This document shows, piece by piece, positions 27,345 through 37,579 of a DNA stretch of 64,000 nucleotides. The position numbers and the translations under genes were made by a program. The notes beneath the pieces were generated by a model. The model made no database searches and was not told where the DNA came from. It worked only from the letters and a program-made list of their open reading frames with translations. The first letter of the stretch is position 1, and each line of letters begins with the position of its first letter. The DNA comes from Paracoccus hibiscisoli. Its GTDB lineage: Bacteria > Pseudomonadota > Alphaproteobacteria > Rhodobacterales > Rhodobacteraceae. Where the stretch lies: assembly GCF_005048265.1 (NCBI RefSeq), contig NZ_SUNH01000006.1:1-64000 (forward strand), written 5' to 3'.

Positions 27345-28165
27345 CGCAGGTCCTCCGGCTGGATGAAGTCCATGTCGGTGTAATCGACATTGTCCCCCGC
27401 CATCGCCCAGATGAAGGTGTATTCGCCAATGCCCGCGCCCGAATGGATCGACCAGGGCGGCGACAGAACGGCCTGTTCGTTGGCCACGAACAGGTGGCGC
27501 GTCTCCTGCGGTTCGCCCATCAGATGCAGGACGCGCGATTCCGGCGCCATGCCGTGATACAGATACGCCTCCATCCGGCGGTCGTGGACGTGGCTGGGGA
27601 TGGTGTTCCAGACCGAGCCCTCCTGCAGCGACGTGTAGCCCAGCACCAGCTGACAGCTTTCCATGACCAGCGGGTGGATGAACTGCTTGATGACGCGTTT
27701 GTTGGAGGTTGCGGTCGCGCCCATCTCGACCTTCTTGGCCTGATCGACGGTGATCAGACGATGCGGCAGCGCGCGATGCGCGGGCGCCGACGTGATGTAG
27801 AACCGCCCCCCGCCCGAAAACGTCACCGCCCCCGCGCCCATGCCCAGATACAGCACGTCGCCATTGGCCATGTCCCAGCCCTGGCCCGCGGCCTCGACCC
27901 GGCCCGCGTCGCCGATATTGACGATGCCCATCTCGCGGCGGTCCAGAAAGCTTGGGGTCTTGGTTTCGGCGATCTGGTCCAGAACCAGCGATCCGCCGGC
28001 AGGCACCGCGCCGCCGACCACAAAGCGATCGTAATGGGTATAGACCAGCCGGACTTCACCGTCGGCGAACAGCCCCTCGGCCAGGAAATGCTGGCGCAGT
28101 TGCGCGGTGTCCATGCCGCGGGCGTGCTGTGGGTGGATCGCGTGGCGGGTCTCGACATGTGTCAT
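27341..28165 (-). CDS. kduI: 5-dehydro-4-deoxy-D-glucuronate isomerase
   Basis: Cupin isomerase, 274 residues, converting 5-keto-4-deoxyuronate (DKI) to DKII. The early ETRHAIHPQHARGMDTAQLRQ segment and the zinc-site stretch IPSHVHDRRMEAYLYHGM (His, His, Glu) with SPPWSIHSGAG are diagnostic for KduI. Together with kdgF upstream and kduD downstream it forms the complete unsaturated-uronate branch. Confidence 0.97.
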   Translation of the reverse strand: MTHVETRHAIHPQHARGMDTAQLRQHFLAEGLFADGEVRLVYTHYDRFVVGGAVPAGGSLVLDQIAETKTPSFLDRREMGIVNIGDAGRVEAAGQGWDMANGDVLYLGMGAGAVTFSGGGRFYITSAPAHRALPHRLITVDQAKKVEMGATATSNKRVIKQFIHPLVMESCQLVLGYTSLQEGSVWNTIPSHVHDRRMEAYLYHGMAPESRVLHLMGEPQETRHLFVANEQAVLSPPWSIHSGAGIGEYTFIWAMAGDNVDYTDMDFIQPEDLR

Positions 28166-28178
28166 GGGATGGTCCTTT

Positions 28179-28460
28179 TCACAGAAAATCGTCGCGGCGG
28201 GGGGTGAAGCTGTCGATCAGCACGCCCTCCTCCAGACAGAGGCAGCCGTGGACGGCGCCCGACGGGATGATGAAGGCATCACCCGGCCCGACCTCGAAGT
28301 CGCGGTCGTCGATGGTGAAGCGATAGCGCCCCGATTGCACATAGGTCGATTGCACATGCGGATGGCTGTGCAGCGCGCCCCGGTCGCCCGCGCCAAAGGC
28401 AAAGCGGACCACCATCAGGTCGGGCGCATGCGCCAGCACGGTGCGGACGGGATCGGTCAT
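28179..28460 (-). CDS. kdgF: Cupin protein, probable KdgF (unsaturated uronate linearisation)
   Basis: A single-domain cupin of 93 residues. Metal ligands lie in GALHSHPHVQSTYVQSG (His, His, Gln region) and SGAVHGCLCLEEG. Size, motif spacing and its place directly before kduI match KdgF, which opens 4,5-unsaturated uronates to DKI. A general cupin is the alternative, but in a uronate operon KdgF is the natural reading. 13 bases to kduI, 10 from dctM. Confidence 0.8.
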   Translation of the reverse strand: MTDPVRTVLAHAPDLMVVRFAFGAGDRGALHSHPHVQSTYVQSGRYRFTIDDRDFEVGPGDAFIIPSGAVHGCLCLEEGVLIDSFTPRRDDFL

Positions 28461-28470
28461 GATGGGCCTT

Positions 28471-29751
28471 TCAACGGAACAGCGAGGGCAGCCACAGCGA
28501 CAGGCCGGGGATGTAGGTGACCAGCATCAGCGTGGCGAAGGCCGCGCCATAGAAGGGCCAGATCGTGCGCATCGCCTGCCAGATGCTGATGCGCCCGACC
28601 GCGCAGCCGACGAACAGCACCGCGCCCACGGGCGGCGTGCACAGCCCGATCCCCAGGTTCAGGATCAGGATGACCCCGAAATGCACCGGATCGACGCCGA
28701 ATGCCGTGGCCACGGGCAGGAAGATCGGCGTGGTGATGACGATCAGCGGCGACATGTCCATGAACGTGCCCAGGATCAGCAGGATGATGTTCATCAGCAG
28801 CAGGATCACGATGGGGTTGTTCGACACGCTCTGCAGCAGTTCGACCAGTTGCGTGGGCACGCGCAGATAGGCCAGCAGCCAGCCGAAACAGGCCGCGCAG
28901 CCGATGACCAGCAGCACCATCGCGGTGGTGCGCACGGCGCCCTTGGTCGCCTCGACGAATTCGGACCAGGGCAGGCTGCGATAGACCAGCGTGGTGATCA
29001 GCAGCGCATAGACCACCGCCACGTTCGACGATTCCGAGGCCGTGAACAGCCCCGACCGCACGCCGCCGAAGATGATGGCGATCAGGATCAGGCCGGGGGC
29101 TGCGGCCACCAGCAGCGTGCCCAGCATGCGCAAGCCGGGGAACGGCTCGGTCGGATAGCCCTTCTTGCGGGCCACCCACCAGGCGGCGACCATCAGCAGG
29201 AAGGCCAGCAGCAGGCCGGGCACGATTCCGGCGGTGAACAGGTCCGCGATGGACAGCCGGCCCCCTGCGGCGATGGAATAGATGATCATGTTGTGGCTGG
29301 GCGGCACCATCAGCGCGATGATCGAGCTGACCACCGTGATGTTGACGGCGTAATCGACGTCATAGCCGCGCTCTTTCATCTGGGGGACCATCAGGCCGCC
29401 CACCGCGCTGGCATCCGCCGCAGCTGATCCCGACACGCCGCCGAACATCAGGCTGGCCACGATGTTTACCTGACCCAGGCCGCCGCGCACATGGCCGATC
29501 ATCGCCCCCGCCAACGCGACCAGCCGCCGGGCGATGTCGCCCCGCACCATCAGGTCGCCCGCAAAGATGAAGAACGGAATCGCCATCAGCGCAAAGACAG
29601 AGATACCGCTGTTCAGGCGCTGAAACACCACCACCGGCGGCAGGCCCATATAAAGGACCGTCAGAAAGCTGGCCACGCCCAGGCAGAAGGCCACCGGCGT
29701 TCCGATCAGCAGCAGCGTGACGAAGCTGCCGAACAAGATCCACAATTCCAT
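28471..29751 (-). CDS. dctM: TRAP transporter large permease (DctM), uronate
   Basis: Membrane subunit forming the Na+-driven transport path of a tripartite ATP-independent transporter; 426 residues, about 12 helices. The start MELWILFGSFVTLLLIGTPVAF, FIFAGDLMVRGDIARRLV, SGSAAADASAVGGLMVPQM and GLCTPPVGAVLFVGCAVG are DctM hallmarks. The ATG at 29751 lies 4 bases after the dctQ stop. The longer frame upstream is out-of-frame dctQ. The uronate substrate is inferred from the operon. Confidence 0.93.
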   Translation of the reverse strand: MELWILFGSFVTLLLIGTPVAFCLGVASFLTVLYMGLPPVVVFQRLNSGISVFALMAIPFFIFAGDLMVRGDIARRLVALAGAMIGHVRGGLGQVNIVASLMFGGVSGSAAADASAVGGLMVPQMKERGYDVDYAVNITVVSSIIALMVPPSHNMIIYSIAAGGRLSIADLFTAGIVPGLLLAFLLMVAAWWVARKKGYPTEPFPGLRMLGTLLVAAAPGLILIAIIFGGVRSGLFTASESSNVAVVYALLITTLVYRSLPWSEFVEATKGAVRTTAMVLLVIGCAACFGWLLAYLRVPTQLVELLQSVSNNPIVILLLMNIILLILGTFMDMSPLIVITTPIFLPVATAFGVDPVHFGVILILNLGIGLCTPPVGAVLFVGCAVGRISIWQAMRTIWPFYGAAFATLMLVTYIPGLSLWLPSLFR

Positions 29752-29755
29752 GCGT

Positions 29756-30361
29756 CTAGTCCCCGTTGCGCGGACGGGGCGCGGCGCCGTCCAGGACATC
29801 GCGCGCCGGAACCGGCCCCGGCACGCCGTCGCGCGCCCCGTCGGCGGCATCGTCCATGTCGCCAAAGCGCATCGTCTTGAGGCCCGCCGCGCGGCGCAGG
29901 ATGCGCTCGGCCGAGAACAGCATCAGCAGGATGCCGCCCCCGATCAGCGGCGCGAAATCCCACAGCCGCGAGATGCCCAGGCCCGGCACCACCCCGGTAG
30001 AGGCGCGCGCCGCCAGCTGCCAGCCGAACCACGCCATGCCGAACCCGAAACCCGTCACGACCACGTCCGACAGGGTGTGAAACCACGGCCGCCAGCTTTC
30101 CGGGACGACCATCAGGCCCACGTCGAAGGACAGGTGATACCCCTCCTTGACGCCGACGGCGGCGCCCAGAAAGATGAACCATCCCATCAGCATGACCGCA
30201 GCCGGTTCCGCCCAGAACAGGCTGGAGCCGATGACATAGCGGTAAAAGACCTGCGCAAAGACAAAGGCGGTCATCAGGACCAGCCCCGTCCCCGCCAGCC
30301 ACAGCGCCGCCTGCGCCACGGCGCCGGTCAGGGTGGCAAATCGGATCAAGCCTTCGCGCAT
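29756..30361 (-). CDS. dctQ: TRAP transporter small permease (DctQ)
   Basis: Four-helix membrane subunit, 201 residues. QVFYRYVIGSSLFWAEPAAVMLMGW is the DctQ signature and KEGYHLSFDV follows. Start 30361 has GGGGGAA upstream; an earlier in-frame ATG lies in the dctP stop region and terminator and is rejected. The C-terminal 40 residues are polar and not conserved. The gene is separated from dctP by a hairpin with a T-run, so it is likely translated from a smaller share of the transcripts. Confidence 0.88.
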   Translation of the reverse strand: MREGLIRFATLTGAVAQAALWLAGTGLVLMTAFVFAQVFYRYVIGSSLFWAEPAAVMLMGWFIFLGAAVGVKEGYHLSFDVGLMVVPESWRPWFHTLSDVVVTGFGFGMAWFGWQLAARASTGVVPGLGISRLWDFAPLIGGGILLMLFSAERILRRAAGLKTMRFGDMDDAADGARDGVPGPVPARDVLDGAAPRPRNGD

Positions 30362-30374
30362 CGCGCGTTCCCCC

Positions 30375-30410
30375 AAAAGAAAAGGCCGCCCGCAGGGATT
30401 GCGGGCGGCC
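30375..30410 (-). terminator. Intrinsic terminator between dctP and dctQ (attenuating)
   Basis: On the minus strand a 10-bp perfect stem GGCCGCCCGC / GCGGGCGGCC (30410-30401 with 30393-30384) with a 7-base loop is followed at once by TTTTCTTTT. It lies just after the dctP stop but before dctQM of the same operon, so it should end most transcripts after dctP. Confidence 0.75.
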
Positions 30411-30417
30411 GTGTCGG

Positions 30418-31389
30418 TCACTGGGTCGCGCGGATGCGCTCGACCAGGTCCTGCGCCTCGGGGCTGGTCGCGTATTTCTCGTAGACCGGGCCCATCGCGT
30501 CGATGAAGGGCTGCTTGTCGATGTCGCGCACGATCTCGGCGCCCGCGGCGATGACGCTTTCCTCGGAGGCGGCCTCGGCCTCGGCCCAGAGCTGGCGCTG
30601 CGTGGTAGAGGAATTGCGCGCGGCCTCGCGGATCACGGTCTGGTCCTCGGGGGACAGCGCGTCCCAGCTGGTCTTGGACATGGCGACCAGTTCCGGCACC
30701 ATCAGATGCTCGTCCAGGGTGAAGTATTTCGCGACCTCGGCATGACCCGAGCTGTCATAGCTGGGATAGTTGTTCTCGGCCCCGTCGATGACGCCGGTCT
30801 GGATGGCCGAATAGACCTCTCCATAGGGCATCGGCGTCGCGGTCGCGCCAAGCGCGTCCATCATGTCCACGAACACGTCGTTCTGGATGACGCGGATCTT
30901 GAGGCCGGCCAGATCCTCGATCGACGTGATCGGGCGCTGAGAGTTGTAGAAGCTGCGCGCACCGCCGTCGTAATAGGCCAGCACGACCAGGTCGCGCTCC
31001 TCGAAGGCGGCGCCGATCTCCTCGCCGATGGGGCCGTCCATGACCGCGTGCATGTGGTCCACGTTGCGGAACAAATAGGGCAGAGAGAACGTCTGCGTCA
31101 CCGGCACGATGTCGTTGAACGTGCCGAAGGATGCGCGGACCATGTCGATCACGCCGAACTGGGTCTGTTCAATCGTGTCACGCTCCTCGCCCAGCTGGGC
31201 CGAGGGGAACACCTCGATGCAGACGCGGCCGTCGGTCTTTTCGCGGACCTCCTCGGCCATGGCCTTGACGCCCTCGACGGTCGGATAGCCATCGGGATGC
31301 GTATCCGAGGACCGCAGCGTGACCTCGCAGGCGGCGGCAAAGCTGGCCGAGGCCAGCAGGGCGGCGAACGTGGTTGTCAGGAACTTCAT
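30418..31389 (-). CDS. dctP: TRAP transporter solute-binding protein (DctP), uronate
   Basis: Periplasmic receptor of 323 residues. A signal peptide [19 protein letters not shown] precedes the mature [20 protein letters not shown]. Conserved DctP features are [69 protein letters not shown], including the Arg that clamps the ligand carboxylate. ATG 31389 has a near-perfect SD (GGGAGGAT). The operon implies a uronate or unsaturated uronate as ligand. Confidence 0.94.
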   Translation of the reverse strand: MKFLTTTFAALLASASFAAACEVTLRSSDTHPDGYPTVEGVKAMAEEVREKTDGRVCIEVFPSAQLGEERDTIEQTQFGVIDMVRASFGTFNDIVPVTQTFSLPYLFRNVDHMHAVMDGPIGEEIGAAFEERDLVVLAYYDGGARSFYNSQRPITSIEDLAGLKIRVIQNDVFVDMMDALGATATPMPYGEVYSAIQTGVIDGAENNYPSYDSSGHAEVAKYFTLDEHLMVPELVAMSKTSWDALSPEDQTVIREAARNSSTTQRQLWAEAEAASEESVIAAGAEIVRDIDKQPFIDAMGPVYEKYATSPEAQDLVERIRATQ

Positions 31390-31412
31390 CTTATCCTCCC
31401 AGATATGAACGC

Positions 31413-32819
31413 TCAGAGTTTGTAGGCCCGTTTCGCCAGGCCATGGGTCAGGTCGCGCGCGACCTCGGGCGCCTCGTCTTCCGCAAGGCGTCCCGTGGCG
31501 ACAAGCGTCGCCAGATAGCTGCAATCCACCCGCCGGGCGACGTCATGACGCGCCGGGATCGAACAGAAGGCGCGGGTGTCGTCGTTGAACCCCACCGTGT
31601 TGTAAAAGCCCGCCGTTTCCGTCGTCATCTCGCGAAAACGGCGCATCCCCTCGGGGCTGTCATGGAACCACCAGGCGGGGCCAAGGCGCAGGCAGGGCCA
31701 GACGCCCGCCAGCGGCGCCAGTTCGCGGGCATAGGCCGTCTCGTCCAGGGTAAACAGGATCACCGTCAGGCGCGGGTCCATGCCCACCGCGTTCAGCAGC
31801 GGGCGCAGGGCCGCGACGTAATCGGTGCGGCCCGGAATATCGAAGCCCTTGTCGCGCCCGAACATGGCCAGCACATCGTCGGAATGGTTGCGCCGCGATC
31901 CGGGGTGGATCTGCATGACCAGCCCGTCCTCCAGGCTCATCCGCGCCATCTCGGTCAGCATGTGGCCGCGGAATGCGTCGGCCTCATCGGCGGTGCACTG
32001 GCCGCGCAGAGCCTTTGCGAATAGGGCCGCCGCCTCGGCCTGCGGCAGATCCTCGGTCCGGGCGCTGGCATGGCCATGGTCGCTGGAGGTCGCGCCGTGC
32101 TGGATGAAGAACGCCCGCCGCGCCCGGTGCGCATCCAGATAGCCCGCCCAGGTCGTCGTATCGAACCCCGTCTGCTGGCCCATCAGGGCGACGTTGTCGG
32201 CGAAACCCGACATCTCGGGGTCGATCACGCCGTCGGGGCGATAGGCGGTGATGACCCTGCCCCGCCAGCCGCTGTCGGCGATCATCCTGTGCCAGCGCAG
32301 ATCGTCGGTGGCGGCCTCGGTCGTGGCGATGGCCTCAATGTTGAACCGCTCGAACAGCGCGCGGGGGCGGAAGTCGGGCCGGGCCAGGCAGTCGGCAATG
32401 TGGTCGTAATACCAGTCGGCCGTGGCCTCCGACAGGCGGCGGTCGATGCCGAAGACATGCTGGAACGAATGATCCAGCCACAGCCGCGACGGCGTGCCCC
32501 GCAGCAGATGATAATGGCGCGCGAACAGCCGCCAGATGGTGCGCCCGTCCGTTTCGGTCGGGCCGCCATCGACGCGCGGCACGCCCAGATCGCTCAGCGC
32601 GACCCCCTGAGAGCACAGCATCCGAAAGACGTAATGGTCGGGCGTTACGAACAGCTGCGCGGGGTCGGGAAAAGGCTGATCCTCGGCGAACCAGCGCGGA
32701 TCGGTATGGCCATGCGGGGACAGGATCGGCAGGTCGCGCACGCCGTCATACAACGCGCGGGCCAGATCGCGGCTGCGCGGGTCGGTGGGGAACAGCCGGT
32801 CTTCGTCCAGCAAGGCCAT
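31413..32819 (-). CDS. uxaC: Uronate (glucuronate) isomerase
   Basis: Isomerises D-glucuronate to D-fructuronate (and galacturonate to tagaturonate); 468 residues. Metal-site motif [18 protein letters not shown] lies near residue 33, and other family parts are [42 protein letters not shown] and [27 protein letters not shown] 32819 is chosen over 32846 because GGAGGAGGA sits just upstream. It heads the eight-gene minus-strand operon and is divergent from the second GntR gene. Confidence 0.97.
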   Translation of the reverse strand: MALLDEDRLFPTDPRSRDLARALYDGVRDLPILSPHGHTDPRWFAEDQPFPDPAQLFVTPDHYVFRMLCSQGVALSDLGVPRVDGGPTETDGRTIWRLFARHYHLLRGTPSRLWLDHSFQHVFGIDRRLSEATADWYYDHIADCLARPDFRPRALFERFNIEAIATTEAATDDLRWHRMIADSGWRGRVITAYRPDGVIDPEMSGFADNVALMGQQTGFDTTTWAGYLDAHRARRAFFIQHGATSSDHGHASARTEDLPQAEAAALFAKALRGQCTADEADAFRGHMLTEMARMSLEDGLVMQIHPGSRRNHSDDVLAMFGRDKGFDIPGRTDYVAALRPLLNAVGMDPRLTVILFTLDETAYARELAPLAGVWPCLRLGPAWWFHDSPEGMRRFREMTTETAGFYNTVGFNDDTRAFCSIPARHDVARRVDCSYLATLVATGRLAEDEAPEVARDLTHGLAKRAYKL

Positions 32820-32848
32820 GCGATCCTCCTCCGACTCACTTGCCATGT

Positions 32849-32871
32849 TGCTAGTCGTCTAATATGCTAGT
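32849..32871. promoter_or_regulatory. Direct repeats in the uxaC-gntR divergent promoter
   Basis: TGCTAGT occurs at 32849-32855 and 32865-32871 (16-base period), with the imperfect dyad TAGTCGTCTA between. The AT-rich 81-base gap must hold both promoters and is the likely operator of the adjacent GntR protein. Confidence 0.4.
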
Positions 32872-32900
32872 TTACAGGATGCGTCAACAAAGGTGCGGAC

Positions 32901-33596
32901 ATGCCTGTGCTGGAACCCGACAGCCTGCCCCCGATGGAGGATCTGCGCCCGCGTTCGGTCACCGACCAGATCTTCGAGGCGCTGTATGCGCGGGTGGTGA
33001 ACCTGACCCTGCCCCCCGGCGCCAAGCTATCCGAGGCCGAGGTGGCGGCCCAGATGGGTGTGTCGCGCCAGCCGGTGCGGGACGCGTTCTATCGACTGTC
33101 GCAGCTGGGCTTCATCCAGATCCGCCCGCAGCGGGCGACCACCGTGACGCCCATCTCGACCGAGGCGGTCATGCAGGCCTATTTCGTGCGCAGCGCGCTG
33201 GAGGAGGCCACGATGCGCGAGGCGGCCCTGCGCCTGCAGCCCGCCAATTGGGACAGCCTGGACCGCCTGATCGAGCTGCAGGAGGCCGCCAGCCACGCAG
33301 ACCGCCGCGCCGATTTCCACGCGCTGGACGACCAGTTCCACCGCGACATCTGCGCCGCCGCGGGCAAGGAGTTCGTCTGGAACCTGGTCCGCGACAACAA
33401 GGGGCATATGGACCGGGCGCGGTTCCTGTCGCTGTCCTATGGCAGCTCGACCGCCTGGATCGAGCATCGCACCATCCTGGCAGCCCTGCGTGCCCGCGAC
33501 CCGGACGCCGCCGCCGCCGCCGTGCGCGACCATCTCAGCCATATCGAACATATCCTAGACCGGCTGCGAATCGACCGGCCCGGCATCCTGGGCTGA
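32901..33596 (+). CDS. GntR-family regulator (FCD type), divergent from uxaC
   Basis: A 231-residue transcription factor. The winged helix contains GAKLSEAEVAAQMGVSRQPVRDAFYRLSQLGF then IRPQRATTVTPIS. The FCD domain includes DDQFHRDICAAAGKEF and EHRTILAALRARD with the usual metal-site residues. It is related to the GntR protein that opens the uxuA operon, so both ends of the locus have a regulator of one type. It probably represses uxaC-uxuB until a uronate metabolite binds; this is inferred from position. Confidence 0.88.
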   Translation: MPVLEPDSLPPMEDLRPRSVTDQIFEALYARVVNLTLPPGAKLSEAEVAAQMGVSRQPVRDAFYRLSQLGFIQIRPQRATTVTPISTEAVMQAYFVRSALEEATMREAALRLQPANWDSLDRLIELQEAASHADRRADFHALDDQFHRDICAAAGKEFVWNLVRDNKGHMDRARFLSLSYGSSTAWIEHRTILAALRARDPDAAAAAVRDHLSHIEHILDRLRIDRPGILG

Positions 33597-34017
33597 CCCC
33601 TCGCCGCGACTGAATCCGCCGCGCCGTATCGCGGCGATTCGCCTTGCGCCATGCGCAGCTTTTATCTGGTGGACCTAGGGTCAGGCGACTCGCTGATTAC
33701 AGTGCAGGAAAAGCTTGCATAGGATGCAGGCACACGTTTAACGCGCTTATGTGAAACGATCAGTTTATTTACTGGTTGCCTCTTTGCCGCGCGAAGCACG
33801 GAAACGCCAAAGATAAACCCACGTTTTTTCCTGACAATTTTCATAACCAGTGCACAAATCATCCCGTAAGGAACGACTGACCGCCGCTCAGATGTATACC
33901 GACTTAAAAAGTGAACTGTTCTGTACATACAAATAAAAAGCAGACTTAATTACTTAGCTCATGTTGACAAAAGGCGAACCCGGAGGCGGATAGACGTGAT
34001 GTCGATGAAGCCAAGGA
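33597..34017. other. AT-richer gap without a supported gene
   Basis: From about 33660 to 33990 the base composition drops well below the rest of the window, with runs such as CAGTTTATTTACTG and ACAAATAAAAAGCAG. Open frames here are short and lack an SD or any family I know. The stretch joins the regulator gene to a 5'-truncated pseudogene, so it may be foreign DNA or a relict of an insertion or deletion. TTGACA at 33964-33969 could be a -35 box, without a convincing -10. Confidence 0.5.
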
Positions 34018-34466
34018 AGCCCCCACTATACCGCAGACGAATTCCGGCAATGGGCGCTGAACTACGCGCGCTCCTACTATGACGTCACCGCGTGGATGGA
34101 TGAGCTGCGCCGCCACGACCTGCTGATCGGGCCGCGCTTTCACGGCGCCCAGCTGGCCATCCAGGCCGAGCGCATGGCCTGCACCGTGACCATCGACACC
34201 CGGACCGAAGAGATGTGCCGCGAGACCGGCGTCCCCTCCTGCGGGCGGCGGACCTGACCTTCCCGCTGACGCGCACCACGCTGAAGGAGGCGATCAAGTT
34301 CGACGGGGCGACCTATGACAGCCACCGCGCCGGCAAGGCGGCCCGCTATGTGGCCTTCCTGCAGGCCGCGGGGCTCAAGCCCAAGCCGTATCTGGCCACC
34401 CTGGCGGCGGGCCACACGCCCGAGCCCGCCCCGGCGGCGCCCGAGCCGGTTCCCGCAACCGCATGA
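34018..34466 (+). pseudogene. Polysaccharide pyruvyl transferase family, C-terminal fragment
   Basis: The remaining coding reads PHYTADEFRQWALNYARSYYDV then DLLIGPRFHGAQLAIQAERM, the C-terminal signature of the polysaccharide pyruvyl transferase family used in capsule and exopolysaccharide synthesis. The N-terminal part is absent: a TGA lies just upstream and the sequence turns AT-rich. A one-base loss at the C run 34233-34236 shifts the frame; adding one C gives CRETGVPLLRAADLTFPLTR and continues to 34466. The gene is therefore truncated and frameshifted. Confidence 0.7.
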
Positions 34467-34526
34467 CCCGATGCGGCGCCCCCGGCGGGCGCCGCATCCC
34501 TCCCGACATCGAAAAGGCGGACCGGC

Positions 34527-35577
34527 ATGCAGCCCCTCAGGACCATCGCAATCGGCGGATCGAACACGGTGATGAAGCCCGGCTGGCTGACCGCCCTGCC
34601 CGGGGCGCTGGCCGCGCATGGCATCGCGATGGATCTGCAGGCCAACCTGGCCGTCGGCAACACCACGATCCAGATGGGCCTGATGAAGCTGCTGGAGAAT
34701 CCCGACCTGCTGGCGGGGGCGGATCTGCTGATCATCGAATACACGCTGAACGACACGACCGTATTCGCGCGCAGCGTCGCCACGTTCAAGGCCTGGACCC
34801 GGTCGTTCGAGGGGGCGATCCGCATCGCCCGGCAGGCCAATCCCGATATCATCGTGCTGCCGGTCATCCTGGCGGCACGGGCGGGACAGCACCGCAATTC
34901 GATCAACGTGCTGCATGGCGGCGTCCATTACCTGGCGCATCACTATGACCTGCCGCTGGCGGATGTGAACATGGCGCTGGTGCAACGGTTCGGCCGGGAC
35001 GTCCACGATATGCCGGGCGTCTATGGCGACGCCGCGCATTACCAGCGCCCCGTGCTGATGACGCTCTGCGCCGAGATTGTCGCCGACCGCCTGGCCGCCT
35101 GGCTGGCCGCCCGCACCCCGCGCCGCCCCCTGCCCGACCCGGTCGACCCGCAGAACCATCAGGCCGCGTCGGTCCTGCGCCCGCAGCCCGCCGCAACGTC
35201 GCAGATCATGAGTTTTCGCAACCACCTCTATTCCGAACAGGCCGTCGATCTGGGCCGCGCGACCCTGCACCTGGAGATCGAGGGCGGCACGCTGCTGGCC
35301 GCGCGCTATGTCTGCACGCCCGACATCGCGCGCTGCTATCTGGGCATCGACGACGACTGGTTCGAACTGAGCACGCTTCAACCCGGCATGGTGCAGCCGA
35401 AATACCGGTTCCTGGTGTCGATGCTGACCGCCCCCGTCCAGCCCCCGGAGGCAGGCGTGCGCCGCTATGCGCTGACCGGCATACGACCCGAGGCGACGCC
35501 CGTGATCCTGCGGCAGACCGGCACGCGGATGCCCGTCCGCCCCGAGGTCACGCTGCCGATTTGCGCGGTGCTGCATA
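34527..35577 (+). CDS. SGNH/GDSL-like hydrolase domain protein, 3' end damaged
   Basis: About 350 residues of credible coding. The N-terminal AIGGSNTVMKPGWLTALPG resembles the first SGNH block (Ser), NLAVGNTTIQMG the Gly block, and EYTLNDTTVF the Asn block, with DVNMALVQRF-like later parts; the final His block is unclear. Such proteins modify exopolysaccharides or lie in their gene clusters. The open frame continues to 35876, but past about 35577 the meaningful reading moves to another frame (a sulfotransferase fragment). The true end is therefore lost or fused. SD GAAAAGGCGG precedes the ATG. Confidence 0.55.
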
Positions 35578-35985
35578 CCGGGCGCCTTTGTCGCGCAGGT
35601 GCTGCGTCCCGATCCAGGCTGCCGGGTCTGCGGCTTCAAGCAGATCCACTTCCACGAGGACCCGGAGTTCTTTCCCACCCATATGGCCGTGCTGCGCGAC
35701 AGCTTTCCGCAGGCGCGGTTCCTGTTCCAGACGCGCCGTCACGACGCCGTCGCGCGGTCGGGCTGATGGGCCGATCAGCCGCGCAACCATGTGCTGGCCG
35801 ATCTGGCGCGCGCCGACGCCCTGTTTCGCGGTTTTGCCGCCGCGCATCCCGTCCGCAGCCGGATCATCGCCTATGAGGGCCTTGCGCACGGCCCGGACTA
35901 TCTGCGCCACATCTTCGAATTCCTGGGTGAACCCTTCGACCCGGATGCAGTGGCGACGCTTCTGACGCGCCAGCTGGGGCACTAA
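35578..35985 (+). pseudogene. Sulfotransferase family, C-terminal fragment with in-frame TGA
   Basis: The frame reads GAFVAQVL, then CGFKQIHFHEDPEFFPTHM and FPQARFLFQTRRHDAVARSG, then TGA at 35764-35766, and goes on in the same frame as WADQPRNHVLADLARADALF to FEFLGEPFDPDAVATLLTRQL. This matches the C-terminal half of small bacterial sulfotransferases. The TGA sits where a second Trp (RSGWWADQP) would be expected, so a TGG to TGA change is likely. The PAPS-binding N-terminus is missing. Confidence 0.65.
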
Positions 35986-35988
35986 CCG

Positions 35989-36708
<720 letters not shown>

Positions 36709-36719
36709 GGGGTCCCTCC

Positions 36720-37579
36720 CTAATGGCGGCGTGTGGCCGACAGCGCGTCGGCATGGCGCAGTTCCAGCGCGGTCTTGAGCATTAGCGTCAGGAGTGCCAG
36801 CCCCGTCAGCGTCGCCGCCATGGAGAAGGCCGCGACCGACAGGTATTCGTTGTAGAACATCTCGATGGTGATCGGCATGGTCGCGGTCTGTCCGCGGATC
36901 TTGCCCGACACGACGGCCACGGCACCGAACTCGCCCATCGCGCGGGCGGTGCACAGAAGCGTGCCATAAAGCAGCGCCCACCGGATGTTGGGCAGGGTCA
37001 CGGTGCGGAAGGTCCGCCAACCAGTGGCGCCGAGCGTCAGGGCGGCCTCCTCCTCGGCGCGGCCCTGCTCGATCATCACGGGGATCAGGTCGCGCGCGAC
37101 GAAGGGAAAGGTCACGAAGACGGTGGCCAGCACGATGCCGGGCACCGCAAAGACGATCGGATAGCCGCTGGCCACCAGCCAGTCGCCAAGCGCGGAATTG
37201 GCCCCGAACAGCAGCACGATGCACAGGCCGGCCACGACCGGGCTGATGCTGAAGGGCAGGTCGATCAGCGTGATCAGGAAGGCCTTGCCGCGAAAGTCGA
37301 ACTTGGTGATGAACCACGCCGCCGCGATGCCGAAGACCGCGTTCATCGGCACCGCGATGGCGGTGATCAGCAGGGTCAGGCGGATGGCCGATTGCGCGTC
37401 GCGGCTGGCCAGGCTGCCCACTGCTGCGGCCCAGCCCGCGACAGCGCCTCGACAAAGACGATGACCAGCGGCGCGCCGACCAGCAGCGCCAGACCGCCGA
37501 CCGCTACTGCGATCAGCGCCCACCGGGCGGCGGGCGATTCCTGGGTGGCAGAGTGAAACACGGGGGTGGCGTCAGACAT
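36720..37579 (-). pseudogene. cysW: Sulfate ABC transporter permease CysW, frameshifted
   Basis: Inner-membrane permease. It begins [15 protein letters not shown] at 37579 and reads correctly through IVFVEALSR, then leaves frame at the C run 37435-37437 (plus strand). Adding one base gives [29 protein letters not shown] and a normal CysW to 36720. The restored protein has 286 residues, the family length. Later features are intact: [13 protein letters not shown] and the ATPase-contact loop [24 protein letters not shown]. Its start overlaps the cysT end by 8 bases. A recent mutation or a sequencing error is equally possible. Confidence 0.88.
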
